Origin: Paragonimus westermani | Taxonomy: Eukaryota; Platyhelminthes; Trematoda; Plagiorchiida; Troglotrematidae | Direction: 5' to 3' | Length of the DNA: 64,000 bases | NCBI GenBank assembly: GCA_008508345.1 | Contig: QNGE01001332.1 | Coordinates: forward strand, 62,001-126,000 | In this document: piece after piece, positions 25,256-34,157 of the stretch | How positions within the stretch are numbered: the stretch's first letter is position 1 | Layout of the letters: each line of letters begins with the position of its first letter | The notes under the pieces: generated by a model | The model's input: the letters and a program-made list of their open reading frames with translations, nothing else | What the model was told of the DNA's origin: nothing | Database searches by the model: none | Translations under genes and position numbers: made by a program

Positions 25256-27639
25256 CGTAGGGAACGCTCATATTCCCGATGTTGTGGACTACACCTAAAT
25301 GGTACAGAAATTGAAATCTCAGTCGCCGGCTCCTAATGGATTGCGAACTCCGTGATTCCCTCCATTGTCTGATGGGCTCGGTATTTTAACCACATCCTCT
25401 GTTTTGAATCGATAAATTTGAACTTCTTCTTGTGTCTGAACAATCTGGGAGTATTTTTTCTACTTAACAGTCATAAGGTTGTAAACTTCTCAACACTTAT
25501 ATACTCACATTCTGGGTCGGTAGGTAGCTGCCTGTTGTTATCTACTTGAAGTTAGTAGGAGAATTGATAGATCTTTTTAACTTGCTGACCAACAGTAGCT
25601 TTTCATTCTATGCACAGTCACTAGTTAAGGTCAACTGGTCAAGTCCTCCCATTACATACATTGCCTAAAAGACATAAAAGAATACACAAACTTGCTTTTA
25701 GCCCTAGTTTGTGGAACAAAGATTACTGGATAGGCTGGTTGCATTTTTGCTCATGAACTGAACACTAACTCAAGCTACTAAAGAATAAAACTTTCAGGTT
25801 CCAAAGAGAAGTACCTGTGTCTACCAGAAGATTCAGGATGTGTTTCGAGTATTTGAAAAATTCACAGGCATAACACTATGCAAATTTTAATGCTAGTTCT
25901 AAGCGAATGACAGTCAGTTTGAACAACAGTATCACGTGACGGACATTTCAGAATTCAGGTGGTTATAGTGTCAACAACCTGTTCAGTAGCTGAGTACATG
26001 AACCAACAAAATAACTGTTACTCGTCATAACATTAAACCCATAGTATTCGTTGGATCATATCATATCAGGTTACCTTTTGTGTTTTTGTTTGGCGAAGTC
26101 AAATCCGTCTATAATGTTCGGAGAAGAAAAAAATGAGATGGTGATGTACATATATTTGGTGTTGTGCGGAAAGTTTTTCGAGTGTAGTACAGGTGACCAT
26201 CGTGACACCAAAAGAAATAACAACTTCAGATAGGTCAGTATAAGCTGTTTGGAAAGAACACACGTCCGTTTCCACTGTGCGTAATTCGATAACATTACGC
26301 TTCAAACACGTATGACTAAAAGAAATTAGGAAAAACTTAACGACTTCCAAGAGTTTCAAAGAAAAAGAAGAGTCAGCAACCGAACGGACATAAGTTTGTC
26401 AGTGACTGTAGCCCGCTGTCATGTTCGACAGCGTTTCCAGTCAGCAATAAGAATGGTCACGCACTTCAGAGTTTGACGGGTACCACCTCTTAAGCTTGCT
26501 CAGCGGGATATTCAATACCTTCATAACCGTGACAACATAATGATCTGATCATCTTGCGATTTCTTCCGGCTGTCAATGAATACATGAATCAGTGTGGTCT
26601 ACGACAGATATTGCGGTAGCATCTGTGACTCGTCCACCGTAGAATTAACATTTTAAACACTTCAGCTGTCGCTGACAAACTTATACATCTACAAAAATAC
26701 CAGACGCATATATCAGGTTGGATAGCTAAAGCGTTGAAAATTTTGGTTTCCAACATCATACTTATCATCACTCAAAATAGAGCCCAAACAGTTCGTAATC
26801 ACTGAAAAAGAAGTGAGTGAAAATATTGATATCATAACAGAACTTAACTGAGAAGAAAAGTCCGGCTTTACCGTATAGAACAAAGTTTGAAATCTGTCGG
26901 TCGGAAACATGCGCTTATGATTTAGCTGCATCTCTACTGATGCCCAGAGCCCTGCACACTCACAGTGAATCAGTTGCACTAGCTGAGCTTCGGAGTCTGA
27001 CTTAAGCACTCATGAAACCTACACACGCTGAACCTTTCGTTATGTCAATAGTGGTTGATGATCTGAAGTCTGGAAAACGGATTATATCCACTTTAATGAG
27101 ACAAGCCAAATAGCTCATATCGGAGCGTTACTTCAGCCACTTAAATGGTGATTACAACCATGGTTCAACAACGCGAACTTTGAAATTAATGGCTGACCGA
27201 TCTACTGTGTTTTCATGAGGAAGAACACATCCTGTGTCATCGACTGCATCCTAATTGTCGAATTTGAACCAATCTAGCTGTTCGAAATATGATTCCTCAG
27301 TTTGAGTAATTTAGACCTTAACATGAATAAATTTGCAGATCTGTTACAGCCTGCTGTCATTGTTTGTTGGCATGGTACTGATTTCTTGAAGTGTGTTGGG
27401 GTTGTTGAATTGCAGTGTCAAATCGTTCGGGAAGATTTAGAATAATTCATTTAGTAACGCATGAACGACCATTCTAATAATGCTTGTCTAGATGGTCCGG
27501 TTATTGAGACAACATACCAAGTCCAAAAAACATCAGAAAATGCGATCGAAGGGATTTAAATCTATAGGGTACTGTGTGACAAGATTAGGACAAAAGTGCA
27601 CTCTCATCTTGAACACGAATTAACTGTATACGCGTATTA
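25256..27639. other. presumed intron, nothing recognised
   Basis: Short open frames only; no supported gene, RNA or repeat. Confidence 0.3.
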
Positions 27640-28012
27640 TCCAGCAGAAAAAGCGCTCAAAATCGAGTAACCAAACACGAGTCCGCAAATGATCACCACC
27701 CAACGGGAAATTAGCTGAACGAAACATTCGGGTGCATATGAAGATGAGTGCATATCAAACAGTACTAAGAAAGAAAATTTTAACAGACAAGTAATGCCAG
27801 TAGTGAAGAAAAGAAAACATACGTTTTGTGTGCAGTCATGGTAAAAAAATTCATCAAGATTGTTCACTGCACGCAACAAAGACAAATAATGATAATTTTC
27901 GGTGTGGCTTTCTACAACCAAACCAAACATACCTCCGCGAATTCATCATTCTGCATCAAACTATACAGGACGATAAACGTGTCAGACCGCCTTGGGCAAA
28001 TCTAACAGTTTA
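27640..28012 (+). repeat. unclassified dispersed repeat, copy 2
   Basis: Plus-strand counterpart of the minus-strand block 11279-11718. Both copies keep the order: ACCAAACACGAGTCC, CAACGGGAAAT, a TTTTAA(C/T)AGACAAGTA segment, TGCAGTCATGGTA, and a TTTCTACAA segment. They differ at many positions, which suggests two old insertions of one family or two outputs of one source. Confidence 0.6.
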
Positions 28013-29173
28013 TTGATTTGTCGAAGTCGGCAAATATTTGGGTTCAGGTTGTAACCGGGCTTTGTTTTTATTTTACCCCAGTTTCATCTGTCCGCTTATT
28101 CTGTGTTATTTCCGAAAGAATAGTGATAATTAGTTATGTTCGGTTAATCAGGAGGGTAGCCCCATTATCGACTAATAATTTTCTTCACGTTAGATGGCTG
28201 AATTCGAATCATTCGTTTAATACTTATATTCAATATCTCCATCAATTCCTTCATGCATTTCGACGTTTTGTTCATTAGTTTGTTTTGCAGTATCAATGCA
28301 ATTGGTCTATTGGCCAAAAGAATGCGTTCGGATGGCTGAATAAGTCATGCTTGCCTCTAGGGCGGTTTCCCGTTTCATGTTAATCCATTAAAACCGTTCT
28401 CACATCCAATGAACAGCAGGTTCTTCGTTAGGTTCCCGTTCACTTTATTTCTTATAGACCTTCGGTTAAGCTGTCTTTAGAACGTCGTTTATTTTATACA
28501 ATTTCCCTTTTATCGGTCTGATTATTGAGTTGTTTTGAACTGCTATGGTTGCACTATTTAATGTTCAATTGACACCATACAACAATCTGCCTGTGGGGAA
28601 CCACAATTGGGGCTCATTACGTTTATTTTGCTTATCAATGCTCTACTTAGAGCCGTAGTACCAAATTATCTTCACTGCTATATCCAACCATTAATACTTG
28701 GATGGGCTGGTTCATCGGCGGCTCTTCAGCTATCTAGCGTTAACCGTTCGTTCCATCGATGTTCATGACAGCGAGACTTGGTTTTATCGATTACGTGTTG
28801 TCGATCGATTTCGAAGTACTACAGATTCAGCTTACTTGTGTAATGCTTCGCCGAGCTCAGAGACTGCTTTGATACTTTCGCTGTCACATCTCATTAGCCA
28901 GTGGGTGAGAAGGTTTGAAAAAGCAACCAGCGCGTCACGAGCTGAAGCTCCCATTCACTAACCTAGGGATTAGCAATCAATCTACGACTACTAGACCAGA
29001 ATAGATTGTAAAATGTGCTTCTGTATTCTTCTAGCCATGCAGATGGAATAATATATATTGATGCAGAGCTACAGAAAAAGAGGGTACGAGAAACACGAAG
29101 ACTTATTATCATCTCCAATGAGCAATCTTGTAAATGTCATGATTTAGAAGAGAACTGATTGTGAAGAATCTGG
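28013..29173. other. presumed intron, nothing recognised
   Basis: No recognisable gene or repeat copy. The open frame at 28698-28961 has no recognisable domain. Confidence 0.3.
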
Positions 29174-29257
29174 ACTTCGGCTGGATTCGAGCCAGTGACA
29201 GAAACAATATGTTCAGACGCGGTAAATGCCCTATCAGCTAAGCTACGTAGCCACGCA
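29174..29257 (-). repeat. tRNA-like module (tRNA-derived SINE head or tRNA pseudogene)
   Basis: Read on the minus strand, TAGCTTAGCTGATAGGG is a good tRNA D-arm/A box. CTGG-CTCGAAT-CCAG (29181-29195) is a complete four-pair T-arm with a seven-base loop and a consensus B box (GGCTCGAATCC). The anticodon region and acceptor stem do not pair fully, so this is tRNA-derived and not a functional tRNA. It abuts a copy of the inverted-repeat family in the opposite orientation. Confidence 0.55.
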
Positions 29258-29269
29258 GGAAAATCAGTA

Positions 29270-29462
29270 GTAAGAATTCAATCCTCATCGGTGACAGCGG
29301 TTAATTCCCGTGTGATTGAGAAATCCTGCTTTGGTAGTCAGTGTGCTGGTTTATTTGATGAGTTTTGTACGAGACAGTGGGTTCTGTAGTTAACTGAGTC
29401 CGAAGGTGAAATTTCTGATCTTCCACCATGAACTCGTCAGCCAGCCAGTAGAGCACTTGCTG
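29270..29462 (-). repeat. tRNA-like/inverted-repeat family, copy 2 (minus orientation)
   Basis: On the minus strand the order CAGAAATTTCACCTTCGGACTCAG, GCAGGATTTCTCAA, GAATTC follows that of the 44 kb copy. The plus-strand tRNA-like module at 29174-29257 lies head-on to it, so this locus holds two family pieces in opposite orientation. Confidence 0.5.
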
Positions 29463-30281
29463 CTTCCAGGAATGCTGTTTCTGTGAATGGTTCAGATTCA
29501 GTCGAAGTCAGGATTTTTTTAATAATCGGGACTCCTAGATTTTTATCATGCTTACAGAGGTAACAAATTTGCTCGCTTGCTGAAACTGACGAAATGTCCT
29601 GGTTTTGTAACTGCATGTGACAAGACTGGTGCGCTAATTCATGTGCGATTACCCTGTGTAAACCCTGTTGGTCTGGTTTGGAATACGGCATCTCAGATCG
29701 CTAAGTTTTGCAGCGGCTACGGTCACAATGATACGAAGTGGTAATAACAGGAGATTTCATACTGATCGTTCCCAACTGGCCATTTCATTGTTCTTGTTAA
29801 GACCTACCAGTTAAGGTTAGGCACATGTTAGCTACATCAACTGTTCGTCACCAACGAATTAAGAGCTAGGAGACAATCTATAGTTCTATCTTCCGACAGT
29901 AATAAGTTTCCTCAATATTAGCAGATTATGAAAAATCTGGTTCCCCCCAACCACTTCTTGTACAGGTTACACTAGGTTCTATTGCGTAGCTTGATTATGG
30001 TGACTACTTTCATGTGGTGCATTGATTAAGTGGTTCGTTGGGCATTGTCCCTTTGTATCAATTAAGGCGGAGCAATTAGAACGGCTATTTTGTTAACAGC
30101 TAATTCTCAGTACAACCTTACAATCCGAGAGAGGTTGGTAATGTTAGCTTATCATAACTCAACTGGAGAGAGATACACATTTCGAAAGTAGGTGGTTTCC
30201 CGCAACTCTGACAGTCTATGATACACTTTATACCAAAGTAACTCACTATGTGAACAGGACTAATCCATTATTTCCAACAAA
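29463..30281. other. presumed intron, nothing recognised
   Basis: The minus-strand open frame at 29437-29691 (containing HELAHQ) overlaps repeat-derived sequence and is not accepted as a gene. Confidence 0.3.
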
Positions 30282-30323
30282 CTTGAAATTTGAACAAAGC
30301 AGTTAGAACATGAAAACTGGTAG
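30282..30323 (-). repeat. PLE/hammerhead-associated repeat, 5' copy (starts at the predicted cleavage site)
   Basis: On the minus strand this reads TACCAGTTTTCATGTTC and on through TTTGTTCAA. It matches the segment just 3' of the hammerhead cleavage site in the copies at 34090 (plus) and 46743 (minus); over about 34 bases it differs from the 34 kb copy at one position. The match stops at the cleavage position, beyond which lies only the (TAG)7 tract, so this copy has no hammerhead core. It is inverted relative to the copy on the 3' side of the R2-like element. Confidence 0.75.
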
Positions 30324-30341
30324 TAGTAGTAGTAGTAGTAG
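30321..30341. repeat. (TAG)7 microsatellite at the 5' junction of the R2-like element
   Basis: Seven perfect TAG units join the inverted PLE-associated repeat to the 5' end of the R2-like element. The last two bases (A30340, G30341) also form the start of ribozyme stem P1. A short GAGTAGTA sits at 34047-34054 next to the 3' end, so the element may have entered a TAG/GTA tract, or the tract may have arisen during 5'-end joining. Confidence 0.9.
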
Positions 30342-30417
30342 TCGGCGCGCTGAACCACCTCCCCGTGGTGCCGACTGGGCAGTCTTGGTGTGAACCTTGA
30401 CTGGCTAAGCGTTCAGC
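30340..30417 (+). ncRNA. HDV-like self-cleaving ribozyme at the R2-like 5' end
   Basis: All elements of the nested double pseudoknot are present. P1 is AGTCGGC (30340-30346) with GCCGACT (30370-30376), 7 pairs. P2 is GCTGAAC (30349-30355) with GTTCAGC (30411-30417). P3 is ACCAC/GTGGT (30354-30358, 30365-30369) around CTCCCC, sharing two bases with P2. P1.1 can form from loop C's with G30377-G30378. P4 is CAGTC (30380-30384) with GACTG (30399-30403), topped by GGT/ACC and a GTGA tetraloop. J4/2 is GCTAAGC, with the catalytic cytosine at 30405. Cleavage is predicted between T30339 and A30340. In known R2 elements such a ribozyme frees the element's 5' end from the co-transcript and is thought to aid translation. 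Confidence 0.9.
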
Positions 30418-33400
30418 AACTCCAGATAGGGCCAACCACTCTACCTGGTTTTAAAGTACTGGTTACAATCGATCAGTACAATGAACTTACCGCCACCACT
30501 TCCGTGAAGGCTTCTACCAGTACACAGGATAGGCGAGCGGAATACACCTGTTCAGAATGTGGTCGAATTTGCAAGTCGAACGCTGGCTTGTCGGCGCATA
30601 CTCGTATGCATCCACGCAGGAATGATCGAGAGCAAAATGTTGACGCTCAGCATGCCACAGTCTTTGACTGCGCCGACTGTGATCGCACCTTTTCCATCAA
30701 AATCGGTCTCAGTTAACACAGGAGGCATACCCATCCAGTCGAACGCAACCGTGAGAATCTCAACCACATGAAATCCGCCGGAACAAATTGGTCTCAGCAA
30801 GAATCGGCTTCCTTTCTCAAGAATGCGGATGAGCTGGCCCCGTCGTGCCCCACTCGACGAGATCTCCATAATCGGCTCCTGCCACTTTTCTCAGGTCGTA
30901 CTGTGGAGAGCATCCGGGAGAGTCTGTATGCACTGAGTTGGCAGAGGAATCCTGTCCACATTGCCAATCTAGTCACCGTCTCGCAGACCAACGTGACATC
31001 TGGTACTGAATTCCAAGCTGCTGAAAACTCCGAGTGGTTTGCCTGTTCAATCCAAACAGTGATTATCCAACTTCAGTCTAATAGCGAGGCTTCTTTACAA
31101 ACTGACGGACTACAAGCTATTACCCGCGGTCTTCAGGCAGGTATTTTCACGATGGTACAAGCTAAGTCGCTGTTGAACATGCATGCCGCTCAAGCGTTTC
31201 CGTACACCTGGCGACTGACTACCCGACGACGTGCTCGCATTAACGTCGGAGCCCTCGTGACCAGCAAACAGATACGGAGAGCTAACTATGCAGCGATTCA
31301 AACGCTGTACCACCAGCGCAGGAAAGATGCTGCTTTTGCAGTTTTTTCTGGCAATTGGAGAACTGCCTACAAAATGAACCGTGGCCTTCCGGATAGTTCC
31401 AACGAATACTGGTCCGAAGTACTATCGGCTCATCCGCACCCTGATGAGCGACCGTCCCGCACGATTCTGCCGCCGGACTGGTCATTGGTCGACCCGATCA
31501 CCGGAGATGAGGTATCACGCACTTTGAAGCAAATGGAGAACACCGCTCCGGGTTTGGACAAGCTTTTGCCCAAACATTTGAAGCGCATGAAAGCTGATGC
31601 CCTGGCCGGATACTTCAACCTTTTCTTGCTGACCCAAGGTTGTCCGATCCATCTGTGCCGCTCTCGCATCACGCTTGTTCCGAAAGTTAATAATCCTTCA
31701 TCTCCAACCGAGCTCAGACCAATCGCCGTATCTTCGACGTTGATTCGTTGTTTTCACAAGATATTGGCTGATCGTTGGAACGCGCGCTTGCATCTGCCCG
31801 CTCTTCAGTTTGCCTTCCTGCATCGTGACGGTTGCCTCGAGGCGACCTCACTGCTCCATGCGCTGCTTCGGAACTCATGTGCAACCTCTTCAAGTCTGTG
31901 TGCGGCCTTTATCGACGTGTCCAAAGCATTTGACTCCATCTCGCAGGACTGTATTATCAGATCGGCCCAAGCTTTCGGCGCCCCTCCACCTCTGACTCAT
32001 TACATCGCGGACTCTTATCGAAATGCTTCCGTCACGCTTGGCAGCACCGTCCTTCGGTCCCAGCGTGGCGTTCGCCAGGGTGACCCACTGTCCCCGCTTT
32101 TGTTTATCATGGCGATGGATGAGGTGCTGGCCCTTTCTCGACCGGAGCTTGGCTACCAGTTCCACGACACACTGGTCAGCGGTTTTGCCTATGCCGACGA
32201 TCTGATCCTCCTTGCTGAAAACCCCACGCGACTCTCCGAGAAGCTTGCAGCCGCCGCTAGTGCTCTGGAATTATCCGGGCTGCAGATCAACACGCGCAAA
32301 ACGAAACTGATGGTCATTCGCGGTGATCACAAACACAATGTGACCGCCATCTCCAACGAGTCTATTCAGTTCGGTCCGGATACTATCCGCTCACTAAGCG
32401 CCATTGACACGGTGACCTACCTAGGTATCCCGTTCACCTGGAAAGGTAAAGCATTCACTAATCACCGTCTGCAGCTTCGCACGATGCTGGACGAAACGAC
32501 CAGAGCGCCATTGAAGCCGCATCAACGTTTAGATCTGCTGAGACAACATTTGATCCCCAAGATGAATCACTCGTTGATACTGAGTCGAGTGCACCGGAAC
32601 ACGCTCAAAGCAATGGACTGTACCGTCCGCCAGTTTGTTCGGCAATGGCTGCGCCTTCCCAAGGACACGCCCATCAGCTACATCCACACCCCAATTCGTT
32701 TGGGGGGTCTGGGCATCCCGAGTTTATCCACCACTATCCCCATCTCGCGCAAATCCCGACTGGAGAGACTGCTCTCTAGTCAATGTCCAGTTCTGCGGAA
32801 TGTGGTCAAAGACCATTCGTTTGGCCCTATCCTGAGGGAAGTAAATGTCCCGGTACGCGTCCAGGGTGTAGTGGTGACGAGCAAGGAGGAAGCCCACTCT
32901 GCATGGTCCGATAAGCTTTATCACTCGCTTGATGGCTGTGGTCTTCGGGAAGTATCACGCTCTCCACTCTCCAATCGTTGGCTGTTCAATCCAGATCGCA
33001 TCTTCCCCAGGATCTTTATTCGTGCTATCCAGCTCAGGTGTAGTCTGCTGCGGACCAAGGTCCGAAACTCACGAGGTGACCGAAGCGGCCAGTCAGTTCT
33101 CTGCCGTGGCAACTGTGGTCAACCAGAAAGCCTCGCTCATATTCTGCAATCATGCTGGATCACTCACGATGCGCGTTGTGCTCGACATAACCGCGTGGCT
33201 AAAGACCTGGCGAGACGACTGCGTAACTTGGACTATACAGTCTTCGAGGAGCTGCGAGTACCAACGGCGAGCTCGTTTATCAAACCCGATGTGATCGCGG
33301 TTCGTGGCGGCGCTGCTGTGGTGCTTGATGTCAGTATAGTGGACGACTACCGTTGCCAACTTGCCTGGACCGACAAGATTGCGAAATACGGTACTGACTC

Positions 33401-33476
33401 CCATAAAGCTGCCATTTTGTCCACCCTCCATACCATGAGCTGTGAGGTGAACTCTCTCTCTCTCATTCACCTGTGA
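30390..33476 (+). pseudogene. R2-like ORF: C2H2 fingers, Myb, reverse transcriptase, CCHC, restriction-like endonuclease; one in-frame stop
   Basis: The product would nick target DNA and copy its own RNA at the nick. Numbering from GTG 30390: finger 1 has C54, C57, H70, H74; finger 2 has C94, C97, H110, H115. A TAA (30714-30716, codon 109) sits just before H110 and the frame stays open on both sides. A Myb-like motif starts at NWSQQESASF (about 133). The reverse transcriptase includes FIDVSKAFDS (motif A), RGVRQGDPLSPLLF (B) and YADD at 32190-32201 (C), then YLGI. The C-terminus has a C-x3-C-x7-H-x4-C knuckle (about 33100-33155) and KPD (33282-33290) with D at 33327. The frame is open from 30354, inside the ribozyme, and has no ATG before the fingers, so non-AUG initiation is likely, as proposed for R2. 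About 1,028 codons is near the usual R2 length. Confidence 0.88.
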
Positions 33477-34056
33477 TTATTTCCTTTCGCGGAATCATGT
33501 TCCCTTCTTCATGTAGTGCTATTCTTCGACTCGGATTGCCTTCCTATGCAGTCACTGATCTATGTCTACTAACTGTTCTTGGTTCCATGAAAACTTACGA
33601 CACCTATATGCGGGGAACCTGGCGTTGACTGTTGCCACCTCCCTGACAGTCGTCTCTCTATGAAGGACATTCTGTCCCGATGCGTGAGCCTTGACTGTGA
33701 TAGCACCTTTGTGCCCTGAAGAGTCTGTGATTCTGTGGGCTTTACTCTGTATACTATTTCACCTTTACCGAGTTTTATTTCTCCTATCCTGTGCCTCCAC
33801 TTTTTTGCACACTGTTTGGTACACACCCCTAACATTTTGTTTGATGCTTGAACTATTAACGCTTGTCATTCTTACGCAAGGACCTGTTAACTGTACAATG
33901 TTGCCAACTACGCAGCGCGTAACATTTGACTGTGAGCTTGTTTCTGCATAATCCCCATTCCATTTCTCTTATTTCATACTGGTGTCGCCGCTTGTTCCTT
34001 CTTTGCAAGAAGTTGTATACATTGCTCTTCAAAATAAACGATATATGAGTAGTAAT
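33477..34056 (+). other. R2-like element 3' UTR
   Basis: It lies between the stop codon TGA (33474-33476) and the start of the flanking hammerhead repeat. It has no long frame. In the R2 family the 3' UTR RNA is what the reverse transcriptase recognises for target-primed copying. An AATAAA occurs at 34033-34038. No poly(A) or simple repeat tail is seen except GAGTAGTA near the junction. The end point is an estimate. Confidence 0.6.
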
Positions 34057-34157
34057 ATTACTGATGATTCAATACGAAATGCTTGCATCTACCAGTTTTC
34101 ATGTTCCAACTGCTTTGTTCAAACTACTTGAGGGATCAAATTGTTTCAAACTTGAAA
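34057..34157 (+). repeat. PLE-associated hammerhead repeat, 3' copy (hammerhead with disrupted stem I)
   Basis: CTGATGA (34061-34067), GAAA (34076-34079) and a perfect stem III ATGC-TT-GCAT (34079-34088) are followed by C34089, the cleavage position, and TACCAG. The sequence continues with the same repeat found at 46690-46778 on the minus strand. The 5' strand of stem I (expected GGTA before CTGATGA) is replaced by ATTA, exactly where similarity to the R2-like element ends, and stem II is weak. This copy is probably inactive, and the R2-like boundary appears to cut into the hammerhead. Confidence 0.7.

Larger units (their letters stand above)
30340..34056 (+). mobile_element. R2-clade non-LTR retrotransposon, nearly full length, outside rDNA
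   Basis: The order is HDV-like ribozyme, single long reading frame, 3' UTR. The 5' end is set by the ribozyme. The 3' end is placed where sequence shared with the PLE-associated repeat begins (about 34057). The frame encodes zinc fingers, a Myb-like motif, reverse transcriptase, a CCHC knuckle and a PD...D restriction-like endonuclease, which is the R2-superfamily architecture. No 28S rDNA flanks it, although canonical R2 elements insert there. It lies antisense within the presumed EPS8-like intron. One in-frame stop in about 1,028 codons implies a fairly recent insertion. Confidence 0.85.

Noticed and set aside
29437..29691. HELAHQ in a minus-strand frame suggested a zinc metalloprotease (HExxH)
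   Set aside because: HELAH fits HExxH by chance only: there is no further peptidase sequence, and the frame runs into repeat-derived DNA.
34073..34125. Reading RNACIYQFSCSNCFVQ, apparently conserved with third-position changes between copies, as a GIY-YIG fragment
   Set aside because: The same bases form the hammerhead core, stem III and cleavage site, which explains the conservation better. The match to a protein is short.
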